A stretch of DNA of 64,000 nt from Parafrankia irregularis (GTDB taxonomy: Bacteria; Actinomycetota; Actinomycetes; Frankiales; Frankiaceae): assembly GCF_001536285.1 (NCBI RefSeq), contig NZ_FAOZ01000018.1, forward strand, positions 102,744 through 166,743, written 5' to 3'. Positions within the stretch are counted from its first letter, which is position 1. Every line of letters begins with the position of its first letter. Of this stretch, positions 44,479 through 53,175 are shown piece after piece. Under the pieces are notes generated by a model, which did no database searches, was not told the origin of the DNA, and was given only the letters and a program-made list of their open reading frames with translations. The position numbers and the translations under genes are program-made.

Positions 44479-45783
44479 GTGGGGCACGCCGACACCCTGC
44501 TCGCCATGGGCGGAGCCTTCCTGGCCGCGGCGCTGCTGGCCCGCGCCGGGGTCCGGATCGGGCTCCCGACCATCCCGCTGTTCATGCTCGCCGGAATTCT
44601 GCTCGGCCCGCACACCCCGGGCGTCGTCCTGGTGGACAGCCCCGAGGACCTCGAGACGCTCTCCGCGCTCGGGCTGGTCCTGCTGCTGTTCTACCTCGGG
44701 CTGGAGTTCCACCTCGACGACCTGCGGCGCGGCGGGCGGCGGCTGTTCGCCGCCGGCGGCATCTACCTGCTCCTCAACGTCGGGGCCGGCCTGGGGTTCG
44801 GGTTCGCGCTGGGCTGGGGCGCGCGGGAGGCGCTGGTGCTGGCCGGCGTCCTGGGTATCTCCTCGTCCGCGATCGTCACCAAGATCCTGATCGACCTGGG
44901 CCGGCTGGCCCACCCCGAGACCCGGCTGATCCTGGGTGTCCTCGTGGTGGAGGACCTGTTCCTGGCGATGTACCTCGCCGCGTTGCAGCCCGTCCTCGCC
45001 GACGTCCACGGCGTCGGGGAGACGATCGCGCAGGCCGGGAAGGCGTTCGGCTTCCTGGTGGCGCTCGCCGTGGTGGCCCGGTTCGGCACCCGGCTGGTCG
45101 GCCGGCTCATCGCCGTGCGGGACGACGAACTGCTGGTGGTCACGTTCCTCGGAGCGGCGGTGCTGGTCGCCGGGGTCTCCGAGGTGCTCGGCGTCGCCGA
45201 CGCGATCGGCGCGTTCATGGTCGGGCTGATCTTCGGCAGCACCAGCTCCGCACCGCGGATCCGCGAGCTGGTGCATCCGCTGCGCGACGCGTTCGCGGCC
45301 ATCTTCTTCTTCGGTTTCGGGCTCTCGATCGACCCCGGTGACGTCGCCGGGGTGGCCGGGCCGGTCGCCGCCGCCGTCGCGTTGACGGCCGCGACGAGCG
45401 TGATCGCCGGTCTGGTCGCCGCGCGCCTGCACGGGTTCGGGGCGCAGCCCGCCGCCAACATCGCGACCACCCTGGTCGCCCGCGGCGAGTTCGCGCTCAT
45501 CCTGGCGGCCATGGCGGCCGGCGCCGGGCTCGACAGCCGCCTGGCGTCCTTCGTCGCGGGGTACGTGCTGGTTCTCGCGGTGCTCGGTCCCGTCATGGCC
45601 GGCCGGTCCGGCTGGCTCGTCCGCCTGCTGGCGGCCGTCGGGAGGAGTCCCGCGAGGACTCCCGCGGATACCGCCGCTCCCGTTCCGTACGCCGCGCCGC
45701 CGGGCGCCACGGCTCATCCGACGCCGGATGATCCGACGCCGCACGCGCCGACGCCGCACGACTCGCCGCTCACGGCTCGATGA
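44479..45783 (+). CDS. CPA2 family cation:proton antiporter (KefB-like)
   Basis: A 434-residue membrane protein with about twelve spans. The FMLAGILLGPHTPG block, LFYLGLEFHLDDL, LGISSSAIVTKIL and the VVEDLFLAMY acid pair (Glu-Asp in span five) are typical of CPA2 exchangers. The C-terminus (about 395-434) is short and Pro/His/Thr-rich, lacking the RCK/TrkA-N domain of KefB itself. The start GTG has GGGAGG upstream. Probable K+ or Na+ efflux in exchange for H+. It overlaps the convergent response regulator by 14 bp. Confidence 0.88.
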   Translation: MGHADTLLAMGGAFLAAALLARAGVRIGLPTIPLFMLAGILLGPHTPGVVLVDSPEDLETLSALGLVLLLFYLGLEFHLDDLRRGGRRLFAAGGIYLLLNVGAGLGFGFALGWGAREALVLAGVLGISSSAIVTKILIDLGRLAHPETRLILGVLVVEDLFLAMYLAALQPVLADVHGVGETIAQAGKAFGFLVALAVVARFGTRLVGRLIAVRDDELLVVTFLGAAVLVAGVSEVLGVADAIGAFMVGLIFGSTSSAPRIRELVHPLRDAFAAIFFFGFGLSIDPGDVAGVAGPVAAAVALTAATSVIAGLVAARLHGFGAQPAANIATTLVARGEFALILAAMAAGAGLDSRLASFVAGYVLVLAVLGPVMAGRSGWLVRLLAAVGRSPARTPADTAAPVPYAAPPGATAHPTPDDPTPHAPTPHDSPLTAR

Positions 45784-46423
45784 GCCCGGCGCGGATCGCG
45801 TAGCGGGTCAGCTCCAGCCGGTCCCGCAGGCCGAGCTTCTGCAGCAGGTTCGAGCGGTGCCGCTCGACCGTCTTGACGCTGATGAACAGGATGTCGGCGA
45901 TCTGCCGGGACGAGTGCCCCTCGGCGACGAGCTTGAGCACCTCATCCTCCCGGTCGGTGATGACCCGGCCGGTGCCGGGGTCACCGGCCGCGGCGCGCTC
46001 GAGATAGTCGCGGATGAGGGCGTTCACCGCACCCGGGTAGAGGAACGCCTCACCGCGCACCGCGGCCCGGCAGGCCTCGACGAGATCCCGGTCGGCGACG
46101 GACTTCAGCACGTAACCGGACGCGCCGGCCCGCAGCGCGGCGAAGAAGTACTGCTCGTTGTCGTACATGGTCAGGATCAGGATCCGGACGTCCGGCAGCG
46201 CCCGGGAGAGCTCGCGGGCGGCCTGCAGGCCGGTCATCCGCGGCATGGCGATGTCGAGGATCGCCAGGTCCGGCTGTTCGGCGCGGGCCCTCTCGATCGC
46301 CTCGGCGCCGTCGGCGGCCTCGGCCACGACGGTCAGGTCGGGCTCGCTGTCGAGAATCAGCCGTACCCCGCGGCGGACCAGCGCGTGGTCGTCGGCCAGC
46401 AGGATCCGGATCGGTCGGGGCAT
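45770..46423 (-). CDS. NarL/FixJ family response regulator
   Basis: A 217-residue two-component regulator. The receiver domain (1-120) has acidic pocket DD (11-12), phospho-acceptor D57 in LDIAM and a conserved lysine in YVLKS. The LuxR-type HTH is at about 148-205 (ITDREDEVLKLVAEGHSS, VKTVERHRSNLLQKLGL). The ATG follows GAGGAGAGG and lies two bases after the kinase stop, so the two are co-expressed. Signal and targets unknown; flanking ion transporters may be among its targets. Confidence 0.93.
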   Translation of the reverse strand: MPRPIRILLADDHALVRRGVRLILDSEPDLTVVAEAADGAEAIERARAEQPDLAILDIAMPRMTGLQAARELSRALPDVRILILTMYDNEQYFFAALRAGASGYVLKSVADRDLVEACRAAVRGEAFLYPGAVNALIRDYLERAAAGDPGTGRVITDREDEVLKLVAEGHSSRQIADILFISVKTVERHRSNLLQKLGLRDRLELTRYAIRAGLIEP

Positions 46424-46425
46424 GG

Positions 46426-47475
46426 TCAGTCCCTCTCCTCGGGCAGCGGCACCGGCGGCTCTTCGGGCAGCGGCGCCCACAGCCGGACCTCGGTGCCACC
46501 GCCGGCGGCGGGCCCGATCGTGAGGTCGGCCCCGATCAGCAGCGCACGTTCGCGCATGCCGCCGATGCCCGAGCCCTCCGCGGCACCACCGAGCCCACGC
46601 CCGTCGTCGCGGACCCGCAGCTCGATGCCGGTGCCCCGGCGAGCCACCTCGAGGCGGGCCTGGCGGGCGCCGGCATGGCGGGCCGTGTTGGTGAGGCATT
46701 CCTGTGCGACCCGGTACAGCACCAGCTCGGCGTCCCGGCCGAGGCCGAGGTGACGTTCGACGCTGTGATGCACCACGAGCCCGCCCGTGGTGAACTCGCC
46801 CGCGAGTGCCTTGAGCGCGCTGGTCAGCCCGAGCTCCTCGAGGACGCCCGGGCGCAGCCGGCGCGCGATGCGGCGGATCTCGTCGAGGCCGTTGCGGGTG
46901 GTCTCCTGCACCTGCCGCAGCCGCGTGCGAAGCGGCGGCGGTGCGCTGTCCGCGACGCTCTTGAGCTCCAGCAGGACCGCGGTGAGCGTCTGGCCGATCT
47001 CGTCGTGCAGCTCCTGCGCGATCCGTTGCCGCTCCGCCTCCTGCGCGGTCAGGGCGCGGGCCGTGCTGGCCGCGCGTTCGGCCTCCAGCCGGTCCAGCAT
47101 CGCGTTGAAGGTACGGACGAGGTCCCCGATCGGGCCCGCCTGCCCTGCGTCGACCATCCGGTGGCCGGGGCGCGACAGGTCGATCGTGCTCACGGCCGCG
47201 ATGAGCCGGTCGATCGGGCGCAGGGCGACGCGCAGCAGCGCGGCGTTCGTCACCAGCATCGCGGCCAGCCCTCCGATCAGGATCAGCACCTCGGTCAGGA
47301 CCACCGGCGTGGAAACGGTGACCGGGCCGAGCATGAGCCCGAGCATCGCCGCGGTGAACACCGCCGCGTTGAGCGCGAAGACCCGCCAGAACAAGGTCAG
47401 CCCATGGGCCCGGTCACCGTCCTCCGCCGCTGCGCACACGCCCCAGCCTGTTCCGGCGCAGTCACCGCTGTCCAT
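46426..47475 (-). CDS. NarL-type sensor histidine kinase
   Basis: A 349-residue membrane kinase. Two spans (about 29-50 and 56-80) have almost no extracellular loop, followed by HAMP (about 82-135). HisKA_3 has phospho-acceptor H157 in AQELHDEIG, and an HATPase domain contains RVAQECLTNTARHA and DDGRGLGG. Lacking an external sensor domain, it probably senses membrane state. The start ATG 47475 is provisional, since the frame is open upstream. It is coupled to the response regulator. Confidence 0.88.
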   Translation of the reverse strand: MDSGDCAGTGWGVCAAAEDGDRAHGLTLFWRVFALNAAVFTAAMLGLMLGPVTVSTPVVLTEVLILIGGLAAMLVTNAALLRVALRPIDRLIAAVSTIDLSRPGHRMVDAGQAGPIGDLVRTFNAMLDRLEAERAASTARALTAQEAERQRIAQELHDEIGQTLTAVLLELKSVADSAPPPLRTRLRQVQETTRNGLDEIRRIARRLRPGVLEELGLTSALKALAGEFTTGGLVVHHSVERHLGLGRDAELVLYRVAQECLTNTARHAGARQARLEVARRGTGIELRVRDDGRGLGGAAEGSGIGGMRERALLIGADLTIGPAAGGGTEVRLWAPLPEEPPVPLPEERD

Positions 47476-47620
47476 CGGGCCTGCCACCCATTCGGCGGCG
47501 CGGCCCCGCGCCGGACCGACGGGCACCACGGGCCCGCGGGCGATGAGTTCGTCCCGTGACGGGGGTCTGCAGTCTGTGGGCGGGCGGTGGCAGCTCCCCC
47601 CGACGGATGGGAGCGCAGCA

Positions 47621-47962
47621 ATGCCCGAGGATCCGACATCCCCTCCGCCCGGCCTGGCCCCGGTGGTGTTCCACCTACCGGCGGCGCCGCGCCGGGACGA
47701 CCTCTCCGGTCTGTGCGGGCAGGCGGAACGGCTCCTGCGGAACCACCCGGGGCAGGCCCTGCTCGTCGACGCCACCGCGGTCGGCCGGGCGGACCTGGTG
47801 GTCGTCGAGGCGGTCGCCCGGCTGGCGCTCGTGGCCAGACGACACAACCGCGCGTTCCGGCTGGAGGCGCCCGCACCGCTGCGGAACCTGCTCGCCCTCA
47901 CAGGCCTCGCCGGGCTGGCCGATGAACGACCATCGGCCGGCCCGGCCACGCCCGCCGGATGA
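47621..47962 (+). CDS. STAS domain protein (anti-sigma factor antagonist-like)
   Basis: A 113-residue protein whose LLVDATAVGRADLVVVEAVARLAL stretch and LTGLAGL end fit a STAS domain. The usual phosphorylatable serine of the SpoIIAA type (DxSGL/V context) is replaced by GRADLV, so phospho-control may be absent. It ends directly against the stop of the convergent ECF sigma gene, with no gap. Partner-switching with a sigma or anti-sigma factor is possible, but no anti-sigma kinase is in the window. Confidence 0.75.
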   Translation: MPEDPTSPPPGLAPVVFHLPAAPRRDDLSGLCGQAERLLRNHPGQALLVDATAVGRADLVVVEAVARLALVARRHNRAFRLEAPAPLRNLLALTGLAGLADERPSAGPATPAG

Positions 47963-49012
47963 TCACACCTCGGGCGGCAGGTGTGCCGGCAGGCCGAACG
48001 CGGGAAAAAGGCGTTCGACGTCCAGGAAGGTGTTGATGCCGATCACCCGGCCGGCCGCGATCTCCAGGACGACCAGGCCCCAGGGGTCGTGACCGGCCCC
48101 CGACGCGCTCGGCCGGTACTGGCCGAAGGCGGGATGGCCGTTGGCCGTCGTCGGCAGCAGACGGGAGCCCCGGCACCCGGACCCGGTGCCCAGCATCCAG
48201 GCCCGGACGTCGCCGTGCCCGCGCAGCCACAGGTCCAGCGGCGGCATGGACAGTGTCACGCCCTCATGCAGCAGCTCGACCAGGGCGTCCATGTCGTACC
48301 GCTCGAAGGCGTCGACGTAGCGGGCGAGCAGCGCCTGCTGCTCGGCGTCGGCCGGCCGCAACGGCTCCGCCTCGGAGGGGTCGATCGCGGCGATGGTGGC
48401 CCGGGCCCGCTGCAGCGCGCTGTTGACCGAGGCGACCGTGCTGTCCAGCAGCTGGGCCGTCTCGCTCGCCGACCAGCCGAACACCTCCCGCAGGATCAGC
48501 ACCGCCCGCTGGCGGGCCGGCAGGTGCTGCAACGCGACGACGAACGCGAGCCGGACGCTCTCCCGGCGGGTGGCGACGTCCGCCGGGTCGGCGCCACCCG
48601 GGCCGGTGGCGAGCACCTGCCCGTCGGGTGCGGGGACGATCCAGGTCGCCTCCGGCAGCGGTGCGCGCACGGGCGTGTCGGCGGTGGACGGGCCGGTGAG
48701 GTCCATCGGGCGGGCCCGGCGCTCACCGGCGCTCAGTGCCGTGAGGCAGACGTTGGTCGCGATGCGGTACAGCCACGACCGAAGGGCGGCCCGGCCCTCG
48801 AACCGGTCGATACCGCGCCAGGCGCGGATCATCGTCTCCTGCACCGCGTCCTGCGCGTCGAACGGGGAGCCCAGCATCCGGTAGCAGTAGCCGGTCAGCT
48901 CCCGGCGGAACGGCTCCAGCAGTTCGACGGCCTGCGCTGATGCTCCGGGAACGGCCGAATCCTCGCCCGGCGGGCCGGCAGCCACGGGCGGGCCGGCAAG
49001 AACCTCACTCAT
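47963..49012 (-). CDS. ECF sigma factor with SnoaL-like C-terminal domain (SigG/ECF56-like)
   Basis: A 349-residue sigma-70 factor. Region 2 is at about 30-100 (ELTGYCYRMLGSPFDAQDAV, RFEGRAALRSWLYRIATNVC). Region 4 is at about 160-215 (LPARQRAVLILREVFGWSA, SVNSALQRARATI). A SnoaL/NTF2-like fold fills about 225-345 (RYVDAFERYDMDALVELLH). The C-terminal fold is the usual replacement for an anti-sigma factor in this group and may bind a ligand. Similarity to mycobacterial SigG is by layout. The linker between regions 2 and 4 is unusually long. Confidence 0.9.
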   Translation of the reverse strand: MSEVLAGPPVAAGPPGEDSAVPGASAQAVELLEPFRRELTGYCYRMLGSPFDAQDAVQETMIRAWRGIDRFEGRAALRSWLYRIATNVCLTALSAGERRARPMDLTGPSTADTPVRAPLPEATWIVPAPDGQVLATGPGGADPADVATRRESVRLAFVVALQHLPARQRAVLILREVFGWSASETAQLLDSTVASVNSALQRARATIAAIDPSEAEPLRPADAEQQALLARYVDAFERYDMDALVELLHEGVTLSMPPLDLWLRGHGDVRAWMLGTGSGCRGSRLLPTTANGHPAFGQYRPSASGAGHDPWGLVVLEIAAGRVIGINTFLDVERLFPAFGLPAHLPPEV

Positions 49013-49452
49013 CGTTGACCCTCATGCCCAGCAGTGTGCCGGTCACCTCCGACAGAACTGGCGCCGCTCCGCGCCCCCACCCGCACGGCCCACCCGTCGA
49101 GGATCCCGCGCCGCCGCACAGCACCCGGCGATTCACCTCAAGAGGGGCAAAAGGGATGGCGATTTACTTGGCGGCCCACAAGAAGCGAGGATTCTGGTCG
49201 AGAATCGTTCACCCTTGCGACCCGCCAGAGATCGAGCCACCACGTCACCAAGCCACCGAGTCACCGGCCTCCCGGGCTCCCGGAGGTCCGGCCGCGTTCG
49301 TGGAGCGCGGGCCTCCCCGCCCACCGAGCAGCGGTCCTGACCGGCCCCAGTCCGCGACAGGCTCCTCCCGGGAGAAACCGTGTCCGCCCTGACACGCAGC
49401 CGACACGGCACGGGTCTTCTCCCACCCAATCCTGTAGGAGAAGGTCATCCGT
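49013..49452. other. Intergenic region, 440 bp, containing a dispersed repeat
   Basis: It holds the promoters of the sigma factor (left) and PP2C gene (right; ribosome site GGAGAAGG) and the 70-bp repeat at 49131-49200. Outside the repeat I see no gene with proper codon use. Confidence 0.5.
49131..49200 (+). repeat. 70-bp dispersed repeat, copy 1
   Basis: It aligns without gaps to 63600-63669. The first 21 bases are identical (ATTCACCTCAAGAGGGGCAA plus one A) and the last word GGATT(C/T)TGGTCG has one change. Read in the + frame beginning TTC, it encodes FTSRGAK, then LAAHKKRGFWS. Many differences from copy 2 fall at codon third positions, so it may be a remnant or a live copy of a short coding element. 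Confidence 0.75.
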
Positions 49453-50565
49453 ATGGATACGGGAGGAACACCGCCGGCCGGCCCTGAGCCCTCCGCACCT
49501 CCTCCCGCGGCTGACCCGGACGCCGCCGCGCCGACCGCCGAGGCCGACGGGCGCACGGCCTGCGACGAATGCGGCGCGACGGCCGTCGACGAGGACGGTT
49601 TCTGCCGGGAGTGCGGGCTGCGGGCCGCGCCGCAGCACGGTCCGGACACCTGGCTGTCCGACCTGGGCGCCGCGGCCGGCCTGTCGGACCGCGGCCGGGT
49701 GCATATCCACAACGAGGACGGGATGGGTCTCGAGCTGCTCCCGCCGGGCGTCCACGGCCCGCGGCTCGGCGGTGCCGTCGGTGTGGTCTGTGACGGCGTG
49801 TCCAGCGCGTTCGGCTCCGGTCCGGCCGCGCAGGCGGCCGCTGCGGCAGCCGCGGCGACACTGGCCCGGCTGGTCGCCTCCGCGACACCCGATCCGGACC
49901 CTGCGCCGGTCGAGCCCGGGGACGCACCAGCCGTGGCACCGGAGCTGCACAAGGCGCTGACCACCGCACTCACCGACGCCGTCCAGGCCGCCCAGGACGC
50001 CGTGCTCGGCGTCGCCGAGGAGCAGGGCCTGGCACCGGCATGCACGTTCGTCGGCGCCATCGTGCTGGACGACGTCCTCGCCGTCGGCTGGCTCGGAGAC
50101 AGCCGGGCCTACCTGGTCGACGGCGCCGGGGCACGGGTCCTCACCGAGGACGACACCATGGCCGCGGAGGCCGTCCGGGCCGGGCTGCTGCCGCCGGAGC
50201 TCGCCGAGCAGGGCCGTGCCGCGCACACCATCACCCGCTGGCTGGGCAACGCGCGGACGTCCTGGCCGCCGAGGACCCGGGTCGTGGGGCTGCGGCCGCC
50301 CGGGCGGGTCGTCCTGTGCAGCGACGGGCTGTGGAACTACGCCTCGGCCGCGGCGACGCTCGCGGCACACGTCGACGCCTCCGGTTCCGGCTCCGGCTCC
50401 GGTCCCGGAACCGGGACCGGGACCGGGACCGGGACCAGCACCGGGACCGGGACCGGGGCCACGCCGATCGCCGTGGCGCGGCATCTGGTCGACGTCGCGC
50501 TGCGGGCCGGCGGGGCCGACAACATCACCGTGATCGTCATCGACATTCCGGGGAGACCCGGTTGA
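49453..50565 (+). CDS. PP2C-type Ser/Thr phosphatase with N-terminal zinc ribbon
   Basis: A 370-residue protein. Residues 1-33 are Pro/Ala-rich. A four-cysteine ribbon follows (C37, C40, C51, C54: CDEC and CREC). The PP2C domain runs from about 70 to 365: NEDG (87-90), VCDGVSS with the metal-binding Asp, GWLGDSRAY and ADNIT near the end. All metal ligands look intact. A Gly/Thr/Ser repeat (about 310-335) interrupts the fold before the last strand. It could reverse the phosphorylation made by the Ser/Thr kinases in this window; that pairing is inference. Confidence 0.88.
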   Translation: MDTGGTPPAGPEPSAPPPAADPDAAAPTAEADGRTACDECGATAVDEDGFCRECGLRAAPQHGPDTWLSDLGAAAGLSDRGRVHIHNEDGMGLELLPPGVHGPRLGGAVGVVCDGVSSAFGSGPAAQAAAAAAAATLARLVASATPDPDPAPVEPGDAPAVAPELHKALTTALTDAVQAAQDAVLGVAEEQGLAPACTFVGAIVLDDVLAVGWLGDSRAYLVDGAGARVLTEDDTMAAEAVRAGLLPPELAEQGRAAHTITRWLGNARTSWPPRTRVVGLRPPGRVVLCSDGLWNYASAAATLAAHVDASGSGSGSGPGTGTGTGTGTSTGTGTGATPIAVARHLVDVALRAGGADNITVIVIDIPGRPG

Positions 50566-50846
50566 CCGTCACCGCGGAGTGACCTGTCCCGTTCGCAGGT
50601 GTACCCGCCGTATGTGTTCTTTGTCGTGTCTCATACAGTCACGGAGCCCGGCGGATGCCGCGCGTTCGCCGTTCACCTGCCCGGTCACCGGCGGGCCACC
50701 CGGCCGGTCACCCGGTGCAGGCCCACGCCCAGGGCGGGCCAGCCCGGACATCCGGGACACGGCGCGGACGTCGTCCACCACCGGCATCCCCGACCAGCCC
50801 GGGCCACGTGACGTGGCGACGACGTTCAACGAGGAGCGACGAAAGG

Positions 50847-51617
50847 ATGATCGGCAACGACGCCCATGTGCGGAACAACCGCACCCGGTGGAACGAGATC
50901 TCCGACGACTACCAGCGGTTCAACGCCCCGCAGATCCGTGAGCAGGCCTTCACCGGGGACATCACCTGGGGCGTGTGGGGCATCCCGGAGTCGCGACTGA
51001 ACATTCTCGGCCATGTCGTCGGACTCGACGTGCTCGAGATGGGCTGCGGCGGCAGTCAGTGGTCCACCGCGCTCGCCCGGCGCGGCGCCCGCCCGGTCGG
51101 GCTGGACCTGTCCGAACGGCAGCTGCACCACAGCCGCAAGCTGCAGCGCGAGACCGGGCTGGACTTCCCGCTGGTCCAGGCCAGCGCCGAGGACGTGCCG
51201 TTCGCCGACGCCGCGTTCGACATCGTCTTCGCCGACCACGGCGCGTTCTCGTTCGCCGACCCGTACCGGGCCGTGCCCGAGGCCGCGCGGATCCTGCGCC
51301 CCGGCGGTCTGCTGGCGTTCGGGCATGTCAGCCCGATCTACGAGATCAGCATCCCGGACGGCGCGGAGGCGGCCGGCGACCGGCTCGTCGGCGACTACTT
51401 CGGCCTTCGCCTGATCTCCGACACCGACGGCCTGGTCAGCGCCAACCTTCCGTACGGGGCGTGGATCCGGCTGTTCCGCGACTGCGGGCTGGTCGTCGAG
51501 GACCTCGTCGAGCCGCGGCCCGAGAACGAGCTGGACTCGTCGCACCGCGACAGCGCCGAGGAGGCGTGGGCCCGCCGGTGGCCGTCGGAGTGCATCTGGA
51601 AGGTCCGCCGCAGCTGA
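50847..51617 (+). CDS. Class I SAM-dependent methyltransferase
   Basis: A 256-residue methyltransferase. LDVLEMGCGGSQWS (about 58-71) is motif I, GLDLSERQL motif II, and FDIVFADHGAFSFADP motif III/IV. The start ATG follows GAGGAGCGACGAAAGG. The RWNEISDDYQRFN opening is common in actinobacterial methyltransferases of unknown substrate. It lies between PP2C and NhaA and is probably its own unit. Confidence 0.88.
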   Translation: MIGNDAHVRNNRTRWNEISDDYQRFNAPQIREQAFTGDITWGVWGIPESRLNILGHVVGLDVLEMGCGGSQWSTALARRGARPVGLDLSERQLHHSRKLQRETGLDFPLVQASAEDVPFADAAFDIVFADHGAFSFADPYRAVPEAARILRPGGLLAFGHVSPIYEISIPDGAEAAGDRLVGDYFGLRLISDTDGLVSANLPYGAWIRLFRDCGLVVEDLVEPRPENELDSSHRDSAEEAWARRWPSECIWKVRRS

Positions 51618-51645
51618 CGAGTCGACGCCTCACGACCTGACACGA

Positions 51646-53175
51646 TTGCCGGATGGCTGCCGCGGAGGTTCGACCGCCCACGATGACGACACGAAGGCCG
51701 GCACCGCCCCGGAGGCCGGAAGCGTTCCGAAGGCCAGCACCGCTCCGCATGGCGACACCGTCCCGGTCCGAGCCGGCGTGACCGCGCCGACCAGGCCGGG
51801 GCCCGAGCTGCGGGTCCGGCTTCCCCAGGTCGCGCCGTCGGTGCGGGAGTTCCTCGCCACCGAGGCGGGTGGTGCCGTCCTGCTGGTCATCGCCGCGGTC
51901 ATGGCGCTGGTCTGGGCGAACAGCCCGGTCAGCGACAGTTACCACGACCTGTGGGAGACCACCGCCACGCTCGGCGTGGGCGACGCGACGCTGTCGATGT
52001 CGCTGCATCACTGGGTCAACGACGGCGCGATGGCGATCTTCTTCGCCGTGGTCGGCCTGGAGATCAACCGCGAGTTCACCACCGGGGAGCTGCGTGACCG
52101 CCGGACGGTGGCGGTCCCGGCGCTCGCGGCCGTCGGTGGGCTTGGCCTGCCGGCCCTGATCTACTTCCTGTTCAACCCGTCCGGTCCCGCCGCGGTGGGC
52201 TGGGGCATCCCGATGTCGACGGACACCGCGTTCGTCATCGGCATCCTCGCCCTGTTCGGGCCGCGCTGCCCGGACCGGCTGCGGCTGTTCCTGCTCACCC
52301 TCGCGATCGTCGACGACATCGGGGCGATCGCGGTGGTCGCGGTCTTCTACACCGAACACGTGGAGCCCGGGTGGCTGGGTGCGTCCGGTGCACTGCTGCT
52401 GCTGATCGCCGCGATGCGGTGGATGCGGGTCTGGCGGCTGGGGCCGTACGTGCTCGCCGCGGTGGCGCTGTGGGTCGCGATCTACTCGTCCGGCGTGCAC
52501 GGGACACTGGCCGGGGTGATCGTCGGCCTCGTGCTGCCCTCGGCTCCCCCGCGCCGCGAACAGATCGACAACGTGCCGATCTACGTGCGCGCGCTGCGGG
52601 AGGACTCGACGGCCGGGCGCGCCGCGCTCGCCGTGTCGGCCGCCCGGGCCACCGTCGCCACCAGCGAGCGGCTCCAGTACAGCCTGCATCCGCTCAGTGC
52701 CTACGTGATCGTGCCGGTCTTCGGTCTGGCCAACGCGGGTGTGCACCTGGACAGCCACGCGCTGACGGCCGCGGCGTCGTCGTCGGTGACGATCGGGGTT
52801 GCCGTCGCGCTGCTGGTCGGAAACGCGGTCGGCATCACCGCGGCGGCGGTGGTGGCGATCCGCAGCGGGCTCGGCGCGCTGCCCGGCGGCGTTCGCTACG
52901 GCCACCTGGTGGGCGCGGCCATCCTCGCCGGGGTCGGCTTCACCATCTCCCTGTTCATCACCGAGCTGGCCTTCACCGACCCCGCCCTCGCCGAACAGGC
53001 GAAGATCGGAATCATCGCGGGCTCCGTCATCTCCGCCGTGCTGGGCACGATCACCCTGCGGTACGTCGGAGAACGCTGGTCGCTGTGCTCTCCGGGTACG
53101 GACGAGGCAATCCCGGCGCTACCGCCGCGACCATGGCGCGCGCCGGCGCCGGCGGTCAGCCCCGTCATCCGATGA
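51646..53175 (+). CDS. nhaA: NhaA family Na+/H+ antiporter
   Basis: A 509-residue antiporter with about twelve spans. STDTAFVIGILALFGPRCP and LAIVDDIGAIAV contain the Asp pair (about D222-D223) that carries the ions in NhaA. The last segment, GVGFTISLFITELAF, is also typical. The first ~60 residues are low-complexity, and the start is uncertain between TTG 51646 and GTG 51778. In several actinobacteria NhaA carries a C-terminal thioredoxin/DsbA domain. Here that domain is missing and a DsbA-like gene lies immediately convergent, overlapping by 57 bp. Confidence 0.92.
   Translation: MPDGCRGGSTAHDDDTKAGTAPEAGSVPKASTAPHGDTVPVRAGVTAPTRPGPELRVRLPQVAPSVREFLATEAGGAVLLVIAAVMALVWANSPVSDSYHDLWETTATLGVGDATLSMSLHHWVNDGAMAIFFAVVGLEINREFTTGELRDRRTVAVPALAAVGGLGLPALIYFLFNPSGPAAVGWGIPMSTDTAFVIGILALFGPRCPDRLRLFLLTLAIVDDIGAIAVVAVFYTEHVEPGWLGASGALLLLIAAMRWMRVWRLGPYVLAAVALWVAIYSSGVHGTLAGVIVGLVLPSAPPRREQIDNVPIYVRALREDSTAGRAALAVSAARATVATSERLQYSLHPLSAYVIVPVFGLANAGVHLDSHALTAAASSSVTIGVAVALLVGNAVGITAAAVVAIRSGLGALPGGVRYGHLVGAAILAGVGFTISLFITELAFTDPALAEQAKIGIIAGSVISAVLGTITLRYVGERWSLCSPGTDEAIPALPPRPWRAPAPAVSPVIR

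Noticed and set aside
49034..49960. 308-codon plus-strand frame covering the repeat at 49131
   Set aside because: Its only conserved part is the repeat itself; the rest is out of frame with the PP2C gene and has no domain.
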